Counted from the first letter of the stretch, positions 7,579 to 16,448 are shown. The stretch: DNA of 64,000 nucleotides from Phytohabitans aurantiacus (GCF_027923225.1 NZ_BSDI01000004.1:63528-127527); one strand, 5' to 3'. Notes: generated by a model not told the origin, from the sequence alone. Numbers and translations are program-made.

Positions 7579-9641
7579 TGGGGCAGTCTAGAGCGGCCTT
7601 CGCCAGCGATCTGTTCGCTCGGCGGGGTGAACGCCTCCGCCGGCTGACCCTTCAGCGCCGCCGCCATCGTGCGCGCCACCGCGACGATGACCTCGGCCTG
7701 CACCGCCGACCCGACGTGATCCTGCGGATCGTCCGGATTGACGGCGATCGCCGCTGCCGCCACCTGCGGCGTGAACCCGACGAACGTCTCCGTCGAGTTG
7801 TCCTCCGAGCTACCCGTCTTGCCGGCCACCGACCGGTTGCCGAGGATCTGACCCACCTGATCGGCCGTACCGCCGTTGCACCGGCCGAACGCGGACTGCT
7901 GTCCCACCGGACACCGGGCCGCGTCGGTCGCGGCTCGCGCGACGTCTTCGCTGATCACCCGCTTGCATCGCGGATCAGCGGCGGCCACCTTCGCACCGTT
8001 CGAGTCGGTGATCGACACCACGGGGAGCGGCTCGCAGTACATGCCCTCGGCCGCCACGGTGGCGTACGCGTTGGCCAGGTCGAGCGGTGTCGTGGCGGCC
8101 ACGCCCAGCGTGAACGAGCCCCAGTCCTCCGGGTTCTTGGCCGCGAAGCTGGCGTCGGACTCCGCCCGGAAGGTGATGCCCAGCCGCTGCGCCATCTCGA
8201 CCGCCTTGTCGGCGCCGACCTGCTGCTCCAGCCACACGAAGTACGTGTTGACCGAGCGGCCGAAGCCGTCCCACATCGTGCGGCGGCCGTCCATCCACGA
8301 GGGGGTGGCGTTCGCCGGGCACCAGTACCCGTTGCAGGTCCCCGGGCCGCTCCCCGGGTACTGCGACACGATGCGGGCCGGTGCGTCGAACGCCGTGTCC
8401 AAGGGCATGCCGGCCTCCAGCGCCGCCAGCATCGTGAACATCTTGAAGGACGAGCCAGCCTGGTACCCGTTGATGTCGCCGCCACCGGCGATCAGCTGGT
8501 TCATCGTGCCGTTCAGGCCGTAGTGCCGGTTGACGGCCATGGCCAGTACCCGCCCGGTGCCCGGTTCGACCATCGCCATCGGCACGGCGCGCTTGTTGCC
8601 GTACCCGTACACGGTCAGCGTCTGCCGCTGCGCGGTCTTCTGGATGTCCGGGTCGAGGGACGTGACGATCGAGTACCCGCCGCGCAGCAGCGCCTGCTCC
8701 CGGTCCGCCTCGGTCGCGCCGAACGCCGCCTGCTGCATCCACCACTGCTTGACGTAGTCGCAGAAGAAGCCCCACTGGTTCTGGGCGGACGCCGTGCATC
8801 CGTTCGGCTGCTCCTTGGGGTGCAACGTGAGCGGCTCCTTCTTCGCCGCGTCGGCCTCGGCTGTCGTGATCGCACCGGTCTTGGCCATCTGGTCCAGCAC
8901 GTAGGAGCGGCGCTCCAGGGCACGGTTCTTGTCGCCGCCGATCGGGCTGTCCGAGTCGGGCGACTGCACCAGCCCGGCCAGCAGCGCCGCCTCGGCGAGC
9001 GTGAGATCGGCCGGCGACTTGCTGAAGTACCGCTCACTCGCCGCCGCGGCACCGTAGGCGCCAGCGCCGAAGTAGGCGATGTTCAGGTACCGGTTCAGGA
9101 TCTCCTCTTTGGACAGTTGCTTCTCCAGCGCGACCGCGTACCGCATCTCCTGAAGCTTGCGGCCGGCGGTTTCGGCGGTGGCCGCCTCGCGCTGCTGCTC
9201 CGTGAGGTCCGGGTCGGTCTTCAGCACGTTCCGGACGTACTGCATGGTCAGCGTCGACGCGCCCTGCTCCACCGAGCCGCCGCGCCCGTTCGCCACGAAC
9301 GCCCGCACGACGCTGCGTACGTCGACACCGCCGTGCTCGAAGAAGCGCGCGTCCTCGGCGGCGACAATCCCCTTCTGCAGCGCCGGAGCGATCTGGTCCA
9401 GCGGCACGTCGACCCGGTTGACGTCGTAGAACGACGTGATCAAGGTCTTGCCGTCATTGGCGTACAGGTAGGTGCGCTGGGCCGGCGGCGGCGTCTTGAG
9501 GTCGCTGGGCAGCTCGACGAAGGTGTCGCTGACCGCTTTGATGCCGAGCCCGAGGGCCGCGTTGGCTGGAAAAGCGGCAGCCGCCAGCGCCAGACCCGCG
9601 AGGACACCACACATCAACAGCTTGAGAGCCTTGGACCACAC
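7575..9641 (-). CDS. Class A penicillin-binding protein (bifunctional transglycosylase/transpeptidase)
   Basis: Polymerises and crosslinks peptidoglycan at the outer face of the membrane. The GTG start gives 688 residues with an N-terminal signal anchor (about residues 5-30). The GT51 transglycosylase domain carries catalytic Glu96 in AAEDARFFEHGG. The transpeptidase domain carries Ser397 (SSFK), SVN at 463-465 and KTG at 608-610. Several cysteines in the transpeptidase part (for example 282/294, 436/441, 577/588) suggest disulfides outside the cell. The gene stop overlaps the glyA start. Confidence 0.95.
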   Translation of the reverse strand: MWSKALKLLMCGVLAGLALAAAAFPANAALGLGIKAVSDTFVELPSDLKTPPPAQRTYLYANDGKTLITSFYDVNRVDVPLDQIAPALQKGIVAAEDARFFEHGGVDVRSVVRAFVANGRGGSVEQGASTLTMQYVRNVLKTDPDLTEQQREAATAETAGRKLQEMRYAVALEKQLSKEEILNRYLNIAYFGAGAYGAAAASERYFSKSPADLTLAEAALLAGLVQSPDSDSPIGGDKNRALERRSYVLDQMAKTGAITTAEADAAKKEPLTLHPKEQPNGCTASAQNQWGFFCDYVKQWWMQQAAFGATEADREQALLRGGYSIVTSLDPDIQKTAQRQTLTVYGYGNKRAVPMAMVEPGTGRVLAMAVNRHYGLNGTMNQLIAGGGDINGYQAGSSFKMFTMLAALEAGMPLDTAFDAPARIVSQYPGSGPGTCNGYWCPANATPSWMDGRRTMWDGFGRSVNTYFVWLEQQVGADKAVEMAQRLGITFRAESDASFAAKNPEDWGSFTLGVAATTPLDLANAYATVAAEGMYCEPLPVVSITDSNGAKVAAADPRCKRVISEDVARAATDAARCPVGQQSAFGRCNGGTADQVGQILGNRSVAGKTGSSEDNSTETFVGFTPQVAAAAIAVNPDDPQDHVGSAVQAEVIVAVARTMAAALKGQPAEAFTPPSEQIAGEGRSRLPQ

Positions 9642-9705
9642 GCACCCAACACTTCCCAGCTAGGTGCACTCCGCCCACCTATGGCACCAGATTGCCAGGG
9701 AACTC

Positions 9706-10560
9706 TCAGCCGCGACGATCAGGGCGGGAGCGGGTGCGGTGCAGGAGCACGGCGTAGACGGCGCCAAACAGGACGATCAGCGCGGCACCCCCGCCGATCA
9801 GCGGCAACGCGCTCGTCGCGGAGACCGGCTCCGGGTCTGCCGCGGCGGCTGGCGGCGGGGCCGTCGTCTCGACAGCGGGTGGTGCCGCCTCGGTCGCGGG
9901 AGCGCTTTCGCTGGCCGAGGGCGCGACCTTCGCGGCCTTGGCCGCCGCCTTCTTGAAGACCACGTCCGAGCAGGAGTAGTAGGTGTCCGGAGTATCCGAG
10001 TTCTGCCAGATCGTGTAGATCAGGTGGCGCCCGGTCTTGCCCGACGGCAGTTCACCCTTGATGCGGTACGAGCCGCTGCGCATCGCCGGATCCTTCGCCG
10101 TGAGGAACGGCTTCGTCTCCAGGTCGGACCACGTCAGCGGCGCGGTCGGGTCGTAACCGTCGCGCGTCACGAACAGCCGGAACGTGCCCTTGTGCGGGAT
10201 CGTGCCCCGGTACGCGAACGCGAGGTCCGCGCCCGCCGTCAGCGTGGTGGCCGGCCAGTCCTCGCGCGGCAGGTCCAGTCCCTGGTACCGGCTCAGCCCC
10301 GCGCTGCACAGCTTGCCGTCCGGCACCACCTCGCGGTCGCGGCCGTCGACGTCCGGGAGCCGGAGATTGTCCCAGTCCCCGAAGTCGTTCCGGCTCGCCT
10401 TACGCGCCGCCGCGCAGGCCGCCGTACCGGCGCTGTCACCCTCCGCCCCGCAGGCGGCGAGCCGGCTGACCGGGTTGGTCAGCGCGCCATGTGCGGAGGC
10501 GGGCGCGGGCGCGACGAGCAGCACTCCCGCCACGACGGCAAGAAGCCCCAGGACCTTCAC
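9706..10560 (-). CDS. AA10-family lytic polysaccharide monooxygenase with C-terminal membrane anchor
   Basis: A copper enzyme that oxidatively cleaves chitin or cellulose. Signal peptide 1-23 ends ASA|H, so His24 becomes the mature N-terminus that LPMOs need for the copper histidine brace. The second copper ligand is His123 in GTIPHKGTFRLF. The core is followed by an Ala/Pro/Glu/Thr-rich linker (about 210-250), one transmembrane helix (LPLIGGGAALIVLFGAVYAVLL) and a basic tail (HRTRSRPDRRG). The end resembles a sortase-type sorting region but lacks LPxTG, so a simple membrane anchor is likelier. Most AA10 enzymes are soluble or carry a carbohydrate-binding module. Confidence 0.88.
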   Translation of the reverse strand: MKVLGLLAVVAGVLLVAPAPASAHGALTNPVSRLAACGAEGDSAGTAACAAARKASRNDFGDWDNLRLPDVDGRDREVVPDGKLCSAGLSRYQGLDLPREDWPATTLTAGADLAFAYRGTIPHKGTFRLFVTRDGYDPTAPLTWSDLETKPFLTAKDPAMRSGSYRIKGELPSGKTGRHLIYTIWQNSDTPDTYYSCSDVVFKKAAAKAAKVAPSASESAPATEAAPPAVETTAPPPAAAADPEPVSATSALPLIGGGAALIVLFGAVYAVLLHRTRSRPDRRG

Positions 10561-10684
10561 GGCATTGGATACGTACGCCCCTCCCCGCGAGGTTCAACCC
10601 CACGACATGCCGACAACCACTTTCGCAACCGGCTGGGATGTTCTACCTTCCGCCGCGAACACGAAGACAACGAAGGAGATCGAC

Positions 10685-11035
10685 ATGTCACTCGTCGCGG
10701 AGCGTTTCGATAACGGGGTGCGGCCCAGCCGCGTCGGTGCTGTCATGGCAGATGCGATGACCAAGCGACGGGTGTCGGTCACCTTGACCGAAGAAGCGTA
10801 CGAAGCGGCCAAGAGGCGTGCCGCCAAGGCCGGCCTGTCCCTGTCCGCCTGGCTCGCCGAAGCCGCCACCAAGCACGCGCGACACCAACAGGCGGTCGAA
10901 AACGCGGAGGCGGCCTACGAGGAGGCCGTTCGAGTCAACGGACCGCTCAGTCCCGAGGAGCTGCGCTGGGTCGATGAGGTCTTCGACGCCACGATGGACC
11001 GCCGCATGCCCCCGCCATACCCCGGCACGGCATGA
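10685..11035 (+). CDS. VapB-like antitoxin (coiled, CopG/Arc-type N-terminus)
   Basis: A 116-residue partner of the PIN toxin that follows. The start is set by a strong ribosome site (AAGGAGAT, 5 bp before ATG). The segment TKRRVSVTLTEEAYEAAKRRAAKAGLSLS is a beta-strand plus helices pattern of ribbon-helix-helix DNA-binding antitoxins; the acidic second half should wrap the toxin. Its stop overlaps the toxin ATG (ATGA), as usual for such pairs. Autorepression at its own promoter is expected from the family, but I see no clear operator. Confidence 0.8.
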   Translation: MSLVAERFDNGVRPSRVGAVMADAMTKRRVSVTLTEEAYEAAKRRAAKAGLSLSAWLAEAATKHARHQQAVENAEAAYEEAVRVNGPLSPEELRWVDEVFDATMDRRMPPPYPGTA

Positions 11036-11415
11036 AAGCGGTCGTCCTGGACGCCGGTGCACTGATTGCCGCCGACCGAAACGACGCACGCATTCGCAGA
11101 CTCCAGAAACGCTGGCTCGGTGCGGACATCGCGATCTACGTACCGCCCGCTGTGCTCGCTCAGGTGTGGCGATCCGACCGCCAGGTGGTGTTGTCCCAAT
11201 TCATCGCGGACTGCGAGGCATCGATGATGCGCTTCGAGGAGGCGCGGGCGGTGGGGCGGATGCTTGCTGCCGCGGGCACCGCGGATGTGGTCGACGCCGC
11301 GGTGGTCGTGGCGGCGCGAGAGCTTCGACCTATCGCCGTGGTTACCAGCGATCGGCGCGACCTGGAGCAGTTGGCCAAGGCCGTCGGCATGTCGCTGCCG
11401 ATCGTCGACGTGTGA
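11032..11415 (+). CDS. VapC-like PIN-domain ribonuclease toxin
   Basis: A 127-residue Mg2+-dependent ribonuclease fold. PIN acidic residues are Asp7 (VVLDAGAL), Asp85/Asp88 (TADVVDAAV) and Asp107/Asp110 (TSDRRDL). Where many PIN nucleases have Glu near residue 44, this one has Gln (VLAQVWRS), a variant also seen in actinobacterial members. Translationally coupled to the antitoxin by ATGA. The target RNA cannot be read from sequence. Confidence 0.85.
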   Translation: MKAVVLDAGALIAADRNDARIRRLQKRWLGADIAIYVPPAVLAQVWRSDRQVVLSQFIADCEASMMRFEEARAVGRMLAAAGTADVVDAAVVVAARELRPIAVVTSDRRDLEQLAKAVGMSLPIVDV

Positions 11416-11420
11416 CCTCG

Positions 11421-12035
11421 TCAGGGGAGGGGGATCAGGGCGGTGGCCAGGGGGTGGAGGGTGTCTTCGATCTCGTCGGCCACCCGGCTGAACGTCTGGT
11501 CGCCGCGGCCCCACGGGTCGTCGAGGTCGTCGGTGGGCAGGGCGGCGGACGAGCCACGGGCGGCGTCCACGGCCTCGACCAGGGCCACCCCGCGGGCGTA
11601 CACGGCGTCGGCCGTGGGCTCGGCGGATGGCAGTGCCGACAGGTCGACGCCTCCGATGAGACGGCCGAACTCGCCGAGCACGAACGTGCGAGCCGCCGCG
11701 TCGGGGCGCAGGGCGACGACGTACTCCTGCTGGTCGGCCGTCGCGGTCAGCACCAGATCGGCGGCGTCGATGAGGTCGGAGCGCAGCTTGCGAGCGAGGA
11801 AGCCGTCGACATCGCCACCGCGGGCGCGCACCTGCCGTGCCGCCGGCGGGTTCATCTCCTCACCGGCGTGCCAGCCGCCCGTGCCGGCGCTGTGGCTGTG
11901 GAGCAGCTCGTCGGCGGGCGGGGCCGCGCCTAGCTTCGCCAGCCGCTCCCGCACCGCGAGGTCGAGCAGGCGCTCGGCCATGGGCGAGCGGCAGATGTTG
12001 CCCATGCACACGTGGAGGACGGTGAACGGCGGCAC
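11421..12035 (-). CDS. Low-molecular-weight protein-tyrosine phosphatase family protein
   Basis: Dephosphorylates phosphotyrosine (or a related phosphoester) in the cytoplasm. The active-site loop is at the N-terminus: VCMGNICRSP with nucleophile Cys10 and Arg16. The general-acid aspartate sits in the C-terminal stretch DDLDDPWG. At 204 residues it is longer than the ~155 of the classical family. The GTG start lies one base after the Sua5-like gene stop, in the conserved prmC-sua5-PTP order of actinomycetes. Confidence 0.9.
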   Translation of the reverse strand: MPPFTVLHVCMGNICRSPMAERLLDLAVRERLAKLGAAPPADELLHSHSAGTGGWHAGEEMNPPAARQVRARGGDVDGFLARKLRSDLIDAADLVLTATADQQEYVVALRPDAAARTFVLGEFGRLIGGVDLSALPSAEPTADAVYARGVALVEAVDAARGSSAALPTDDLDDPWGRGDQTFSRVADEIEDTLHPLATALIPLP

Positions 12036-12036
12036 G

Positions 12037-12690
12037 TCACGGCTCCTGGTCGGGCCCGATGATGTCCGGCACCACGTCGCGCAGCTTTTCCAGCGGCACG
12101 GCGCCGTCTCGCAACACCTTTGGCACCTCGCCGGTCAGGTCGACGATCGTGCTCGGCACCGGGTCGGGGCACTCCCCCGCCTCGAGATAGAGCCGCACGG
12201 CGTACCCCAGCTGCTCCTGCGCCTCGGCGGCGGTGACAGCCGCCGGCTGGCCGGTCTTGTTGGCCGAGGAGACAGCCATGGGGCCGGTCTCGCGCAGCAC
12301 CTCCAGCGCCACCGGGTGCAGCGGCATCCGCACCGCCACCGTGCCGCCGGTGTCGCCGAGATCCCACTGCAGGCTCGGCGCGTGCTCGACGACGATGGTC
12401 AGGGCACCGGGCCAGAACGCGTCGGCGAGCTCGCGGGCGGCCTTCGGAAGCATGAAGACCAGGCCATCGAGCGTGTGCCGGGAGCCGACCAGCACCGGTG
12501 GAGGCATCTGCCGCCCGCGGCCCTTGGCGTCCAGGAGTGCCTTTACCGCGTAAGGGGTGAAGGCGTCAGCGCCGATGCCGTACACGGTGTCGGTGGGCAG
12601 TACGACCAGCTCGCCGTTCTTGACCGCCTCGATCGCAGCGGCGATGCCTCGGTCGCGATCGGCGAGCGACCGGCAGTCATAGAGCATCAC
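12037..12690 (-). CDS. L-threonylcarbamoyladenylate synthase (Sua5/YwlC/YrdC family)
   Basis: Makes threonylcarbamoyl-AMP from threonine, bicarbonate and ATP, the first step of tRNA t6A37 modification. 217 residues cover the YrdC domain: PTDTVYGIGADAF near the start, then the KxR-type region KGRGRQMPPPVLV, AVRMPLHP and the SSANKTGQPA motif. The very short C-terminus makes it the YrdC/TsaC-like form. The start is GTG (12690) or the ATG next to it (12687). It overlaps prmC by 14 bp. Confidence 0.92.
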   Translation of the reverse strand: MMLYDCRSLADRDRGIAAAIEAVKNGELVVLPTDTVYGIGADAFTPYAVKALLDAKGRGRQMPPPVLVGSRHTLDGLVFMLPKAARELADAFWPGALTIVVEHAPSLQWDLGDTGGTVAVRMPLHPVALEVLRETGPMAVSSANKTGQPAAVTAAEAQEQLGYAVRLYLEAGECPDPVPSTIVDLTGEVPKVLRDGAVPLEKLRDVVPDIIGPDQEP

Positions 12691-13591
12691 GAGGAGTCAG
12701 TCTGCCATGCCCGATGGCGAGGCTGCGCGACGCCGTGGCGAAGCGCGGGCGGCCCGCCAGGTCCTGATGATCCATGACCTCGGTGAAGCGGCCGTCGGCG
12801 CGCAGGAGGGCCGGCACGGCGTCACCGTGCGTGTCGTCGTGCTCGACTCCGAAGCGACCGCCGCCGCGCAGGAGCGCCGCGGCCCGCGCGATCACGGGCC
12901 GGATGACGGCGAGGCCGTCGGGGCCGGCGAAGACCGCGTCTTCCGGGTCGTGGTCGGCCACGTCGGCCGGTACGGGGGCGCCGGCGGGGACATAGGGCGG
13001 GTTGCACAGCACCAGGTCGACCCGGCCGTCGAGCTCCGCGAGCACCGCTGGGTCGCTCGCGTCACCCGCCACGACCGTCACTCCGGTACCGCTCGCGTTG
13101 CGCCGCAGCCATTCGAGTGCCGCCGGAGAGCGCTCGACGGCGTACACGGTGGCGCCCGGCACCTCCTGCGCCACGGCGAGCGCGATGGCTCCTGAGCCGC
13201 TGCACAGGTCGACGACGACCGGGGCGGGACCGGATCCCTGGATTCCCCAGCCGGCGAGCAGTTCGGTCTCCGGGCGGGGCACGAACACCCCTGGGCCGAC
13301 CGCGAGTTCCAGATACCGGAACGGCGCCGATCCGATGAGGTGCTGCACCGGTTCACCGGCAGCCCGGCGCGCGACGAGCGACCGATACGCCGTGAGCTGC
13401 TCAGACGTGAAGCCGGCGGCGATCGCGAGCTGCCCGCGCGGCACGTCCAGCACATGCGCCGCGAGAAGTTCGGCGTCGACCCGAGCCGACGGAAGCCCTG
13501 CATCCGTAAGCGTGATCGTGGCAGAACTCACCGCATGCAACACTCTCGTCCGTTCCGTCCCTTCGGATGGCTGTTCCGTATTCCGTGTCAC
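12677..13591 (-). CDS. prmC: Release factor glutamine methyltransferase PrmC
   Basis: SAM-dependent methylation of the Gln in the GGQ motif of release factors 1 and 2. It has 304 residues: an N-terminal helical domain (about 1-95), then a Rossmann methyltransferase with VVDLCSGSGAIALAVA (SAM loop) and the catalytic NPPY (LVLCNPPYVPAG). It is separated from its substrate gene prfA by the GGDEF gene on the other strand; in many bacteria prfA and prmC are adjacent. Confidence 0.93.
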   Translation of the reverse strand: MTRNTEQPSEGTERTRVLHAVSSATITLTDAGLPSARVDAELLAAHVLDVPRGQLAIAAGFTSEQLTAYRSLVARRAAGEPVQHLIGSAPFRYLELAVGPGVFVPRPETELLAGWGIQGSGPAPVVVDLCSGSGAIALAVAQEVPGATVYAVERSPAALEWLRRNASGTGVTVVAGDASDPAVLAELDGRVDLVLCNPPYVPAGAPVPADVADHDPEDAVFAGPDGLAVIRPVIARAAALLRGGGRFGVEHDDTHGDAVPALLRADGRFTEVMDHQDLAGRPRFATASRSLAIGHGRLTPRDAL

Positions 13592-13647
13592 GAGATAATC
13601 ATTGAGTACCGGGCTCGGTGTGTTGATCCAAGGGTTGGAGGAGTTGC

Positions 13648-15210
13648 GTGGGTTGGCTCGACCGGGTCACCGATCAGGCCGAAACACTCAAGCGGACCCG
13701 TGTGCTGCAGGAGCAGAGCCGCTCCGCGGAGGCGTGCACCCTCCTGGACAAGGTGCTCGCCACGACCAGCGACAAGCACAGCCGCGCTGACGCGCTGGTG
13801 CAGCGGCTGTCCGCGCTGATCAACCTGGGGCGCACGGCGGAGTACACGAAGGCGGTCGAGGAGGCGAACCACGCCGTCCGCGACCTGAACGAACCGCTGC
13901 TGTGGGGCAACTTCAACGCGCTCGCCGCGCTCGCCGCCCAGCACCAGGGCGCGCTGGAGCGGTGCGTCACCCACCTGGTACGCAGCGCGCGGGCGATGAC
14001 GACGGTCGAGTACGTCGACTGGGACACCGCCATCGCGTGGAACGACCTCGCCATGGCGTACTCGTATCTCGGGTTCCACGGCCACGCGCTCGGCGCCATC
14101 GACCGCGCCCGGCAGGTGGCCGCCGCCGCGGGCCTGCCCGCCGAGACGTTCGCGGCTCCGGGCATCCGGCTGCGCAACGCGGTGACCCTCGACCACAACG
14201 GCGACACCGACGGGTGCCTGCGGGTGCTGCGCGACATCACCACCGACGCGGAGCGCTTCCTCGAACGGGACGGCGGTGCCAAGCTGCGACCGAGTGGGCG
14301 GGCGGCGTACGGGTACGCGATCATGCGACGCGCCGCGCTGGGTGAGCCGCCGGCGACGCCGCAGCCAGCGATGCGCCTGCTGGCCGACGGTGGTGACGGC
14401 GCCCGTTCCCGCGACCTGCGGATGCTGGGCGAGATCTGCTTGGCGATCGCGGCGAACCGCCCGATCGAGGCGCTGACCCGGCTGGAGACGGTGCACGTGT
14501 CCGCCGAGACGGTCGGCGCCGCGGAGCAGCTGCGGCTGCGGAGCCTGGGGTATTCCCGCGCCGGTGACCACGCGGCGGCGCACCGGGCCGACCGGCACGC
14601 GTTCCGGCTGGCGGCGCAGCGCAACGACCGCCTCCGCGACGTGTACGTCGAGGGCATCGCGGCGCGGCTCGACCACGAGGACATGCGCAAGGCCGTGTCC
14701 CACTACCAGGGCGAGGCGCTCACCGACCCGCTCACCGGACTGGCCAACCGCCGCCACTTCGAGCACTACGTGGCGGCCATGCTGGCGCGCGGCGAACGGG
14801 CCACGATCGGCGTGTGCGACCTCGACGGGTTCAAGGCGGTCAACACCGCGCACGGCCACCTCTCGGGTGACCTGGTTCTCCAGCGCGTCGCCGGGGTGAT
14901 CAACCGGGTGATGCGCAGGGGCGACTTCGTGGCGCGGTACGGCGGCGACGAGTTCGTGGTGGTGCTGCCGGGTGCCGACAAGGCCGTGGCGGCCGAGGTG
15001 GGCCGGCGGATCAGCGTCGCGGTGGCGGCCGAAGACTGGGAGTCGCTGGTGCCGGGCACGCCGGTGGGCGTCAGCGTCGGCTTCGCCGACCTCAGCGGTG
15101 CCAGCACCAACCTGCGCGAGGTGCTCGGGGCGGCGTTCGAGATCGCCGACCGCGAGATGCTCCGGGCGAAGCCGCAGTCATCCGCACGGCGCCGCGCCGC
15201 GGCATCCTGA
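13648..15210 (+). CDS. TPR-repeat diguanylate cyclase (GGDEF protein)
   Basis: Predicted to make cyclic di-GMP from two GTP. The start is GTG (GTGGGTTGGCTC) behind GGAGGAGTT. Residues 1-345 are helical repeats of TPR type with no membrane segment, so it is cytoplasmic. The GGDEF domain begins at DPLTGLANRR (360-369). The active site GGDEF is intact at 432-436, with the inhibitory RxxD site (RRGD, 423-426) five residues before it, so product inhibition is expected. There is no EAL domain. It is inserted between prmC and prfA on the opposite strand; its end faces prfA across a strong hairpin. Confidence 0.92.
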   Translation: MGWLDRVTDQAETLKRTRVLQEQSRSAEACTLLDKVLATTSDKHSRADALVQRLSALINLGRTAEYTKAVEEANHAVRDLNEPLLWGNFNALAALAAQHQGALERCVTHLVRSARAMTTVEYVDWDTAIAWNDLAMAYSYLGFHGHALGAIDRARQVAAAAGLPAETFAAPGIRLRNAVTLDHNGDTDGCLRVLRDITTDAERFLERDGGAKLRPSGRAAYGYAIMRRAALGEPPATPQPAMRLLADGGDGARSRDLRMLGEICLAIAANRPIEALTRLETVHVSAETVGAAEQLRLRSLGYSRAGDHAAAHRADRHAFRLAAQRNDRLRDVYVEGIAARLDHEDMRKAVSHYQGEALTDPLTGLANRRHFEHYVAAMLARGERATIGVCDLDGFKAVNTAHGHLSGDLVLQRVAGVINRVMRRGDFVARYGGDEFVVVLPGADKAVAAEVGRRISVAVAAEDWESLVPGTPVGVSVGFADLSGASTNLREVLGAAFEIADREMLRAKPQSSARRRAAAS

Positions 15211-15217
15211 CCCGCCC

Positions 15218-15271
15218 GTGATCAGGGCGTCCCTGAAGTCGTTAGAGCGACTTGAGGGACGCCCTGATCAC
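15218..15271. terminator. Palindromic bidirectional terminator, copy 1 of GTGATCAGGGC element
   Basis: Two 24-bp arms (15218-15241 and 15248-15271) are complementary except for one base and enclose the 6-nt loop TTAGAG. It lies exactly between the convergent ends of the GGDEF gene and prfA, where a two-way terminator is expected. The same sequence family recurs at 36394-36510, so it is also a dispersed repeat. Confidence 0.85.
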
Positions 15272-15279
15272 GCGAAGGT

Positions 15280-16368
15280 TCAACGGCGGCTCAGCTCGGT
15301 TTCGCCGGCGAGGCGGGCCTGACGGTCCGCCTCGGTCAGCGCCTCCAGTACGCCGTCGAGGTCGCCGGCCAGCACCAGGTCGAGGTTGTACGCCGTGAAG
15401 CCGATCCGGTGGTCGGTGATCCGGTTCTGCGGGAAGTTGTACGTGCGGATGCGCTCGGACCTGTCGACGGTGCGCACCTGCGAGCGCCGCGCGTCGGAGG
15501 CAGCCGCGTCGGCCTGCTCCTGTGCCGCGGCGAGCAGCCGCGCACGCAGGATCCGCATCGCCTGCTCACGGTTCTGGAGCTGGCTCTTCTCGTTCTGGCA
15601 GGACACGACGATGCCGGTCGGCAGGTGCGTGATGCGGACGGCGGAGTCGGTGGTGTTGACAGACTGGCCACCGGGGCCGGACGACCGGAACACGTCGATG
15701 CGCAGCTCGTTGGGGTCGATGGTGACGTCGACCTCTTCGGCCTCGGGCAGTACGAGGACACCGGCGGCGCTGGTGTGGATGCGTCCTTGCGACTCGGTGA
15801 CCGGCACCCGCTGTACCCGGTGGACGCCGCCCTCCCACTTGAGCCGCGACCAGACGCCGTTGCCGCCCTCAGGCACGCCCTTGGTCTTGACCGCGATCGA
15901 GCAGTCCTTGACGCCGCCGAGGTCGGAGTCCTGCGAGTCGATGACCTCGGTGACCCAGCCGCGGCGCTCGGCGTAGCGCAGGTACATGCGCAGCAGGTCG
16001 CCGGCGAACAGCGCGGACTCCTCCCCGCCCTCCCCCGCCTTGATCTCGACGATCACGTCCTTGGCGTCGTGCGGGTCGCGCGGGATGAGCAGCTCCGCCA
16101 GGCGCTCCTCGAGCACCGGGAGGCGCTCGGCGATCGCGTCGGCTTCCGTGGCGAACGACGCGTCTTCGCTGGCCAGTTCGCGCGCGGCTTCGAGGTCGGC
16201 ACGCGCCTGGTCGAGCTCGCCGGCCGCCTTCTGCAGCGGCGCGAGCTCGGCGAAGCGCCGGCCGACGCGCCGAGCGGTCGCCTGGTCGGCGTGGATCGCC
16301 GGATCGGCGAGCCGCTTCTCCAGGTCGGCATACTCGTCAAGCAGCGCCGCCAGGCGTTCGTTGCTCAT
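15280..16368 (-). CDS. prfA: Peptide chain release factor 1
   Basis: Terminates translation at UAA and UAG. It has 362 residues from MSNERLAALLDEYADLEKR, the family start; the frame stays open upstream but that part reads as non-coding. The catalytic GGQ is in SSGPGGQSVNTTDSAVR near residue 235, and the codon-reading PxT is PVT in RVPVTESQGRIHTSA. It follows rpmE, separated by a hairpin. Confidence 0.97.
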   Translation of the reverse strand: MSNERLAALLDEYADLEKRLADPAIHADQATARRVGRRFAELAPLQKAAGELDQARADLEAARELASEDASFATEADAIAERLPVLEERLAELLIPRDPHDAKDVIVEIKAGEGGEESALFAGDLLRMYLRYAERRGWVTEVIDSQDSDLGGVKDCSIAVKTKGVPEGGNGVWSRLKWEGGVHRVQRVPVTESQGRIHTSAAGVLVLPEAEEVDVTIDPNELRIDVFRSSGPGGQSVNTTDSAVRITHLPTGIVVSCQNEKSQLQNREQAMRILRARLLAAAQEQADAAASDARRSQVRTVDRSERIRTYNFPQNRITDHRIGFTAYNLDLVLAGDLDGVLEALTEADRQARLAGETELSRR

Positions 16369-16404
16369 CTGCGTACCCCTCGTTCCGGTTTCCTGAAAGG
16401 CGAA

Positions 16405-16439
16405 CGGCGCCCGCCCCGGTAAAAACCGAGGGGGCGCCG
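16405..16439 (-). terminator. Hairpin between rpmE and prfA
   Basis: GC-rich arms (CGGCGCCC-GCCCCGGT and ACCGAGGGGGCGCCG) enclose an A-run. It lies 10 bp after rpmE and before prfA, so it probably ends or attenuates rpmE transcripts. No long U-tract follows on the minus strand. Confidence 0.55.
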
Positions 16440-16448
16440 TCGGGGTAG

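Noticed and set aside
15211..15279. Insertion-sequence end or attachment site
   Set aside because: The palindrome has no flanking target duplication or transposase; terminator function at a convergent end explains it more simply.
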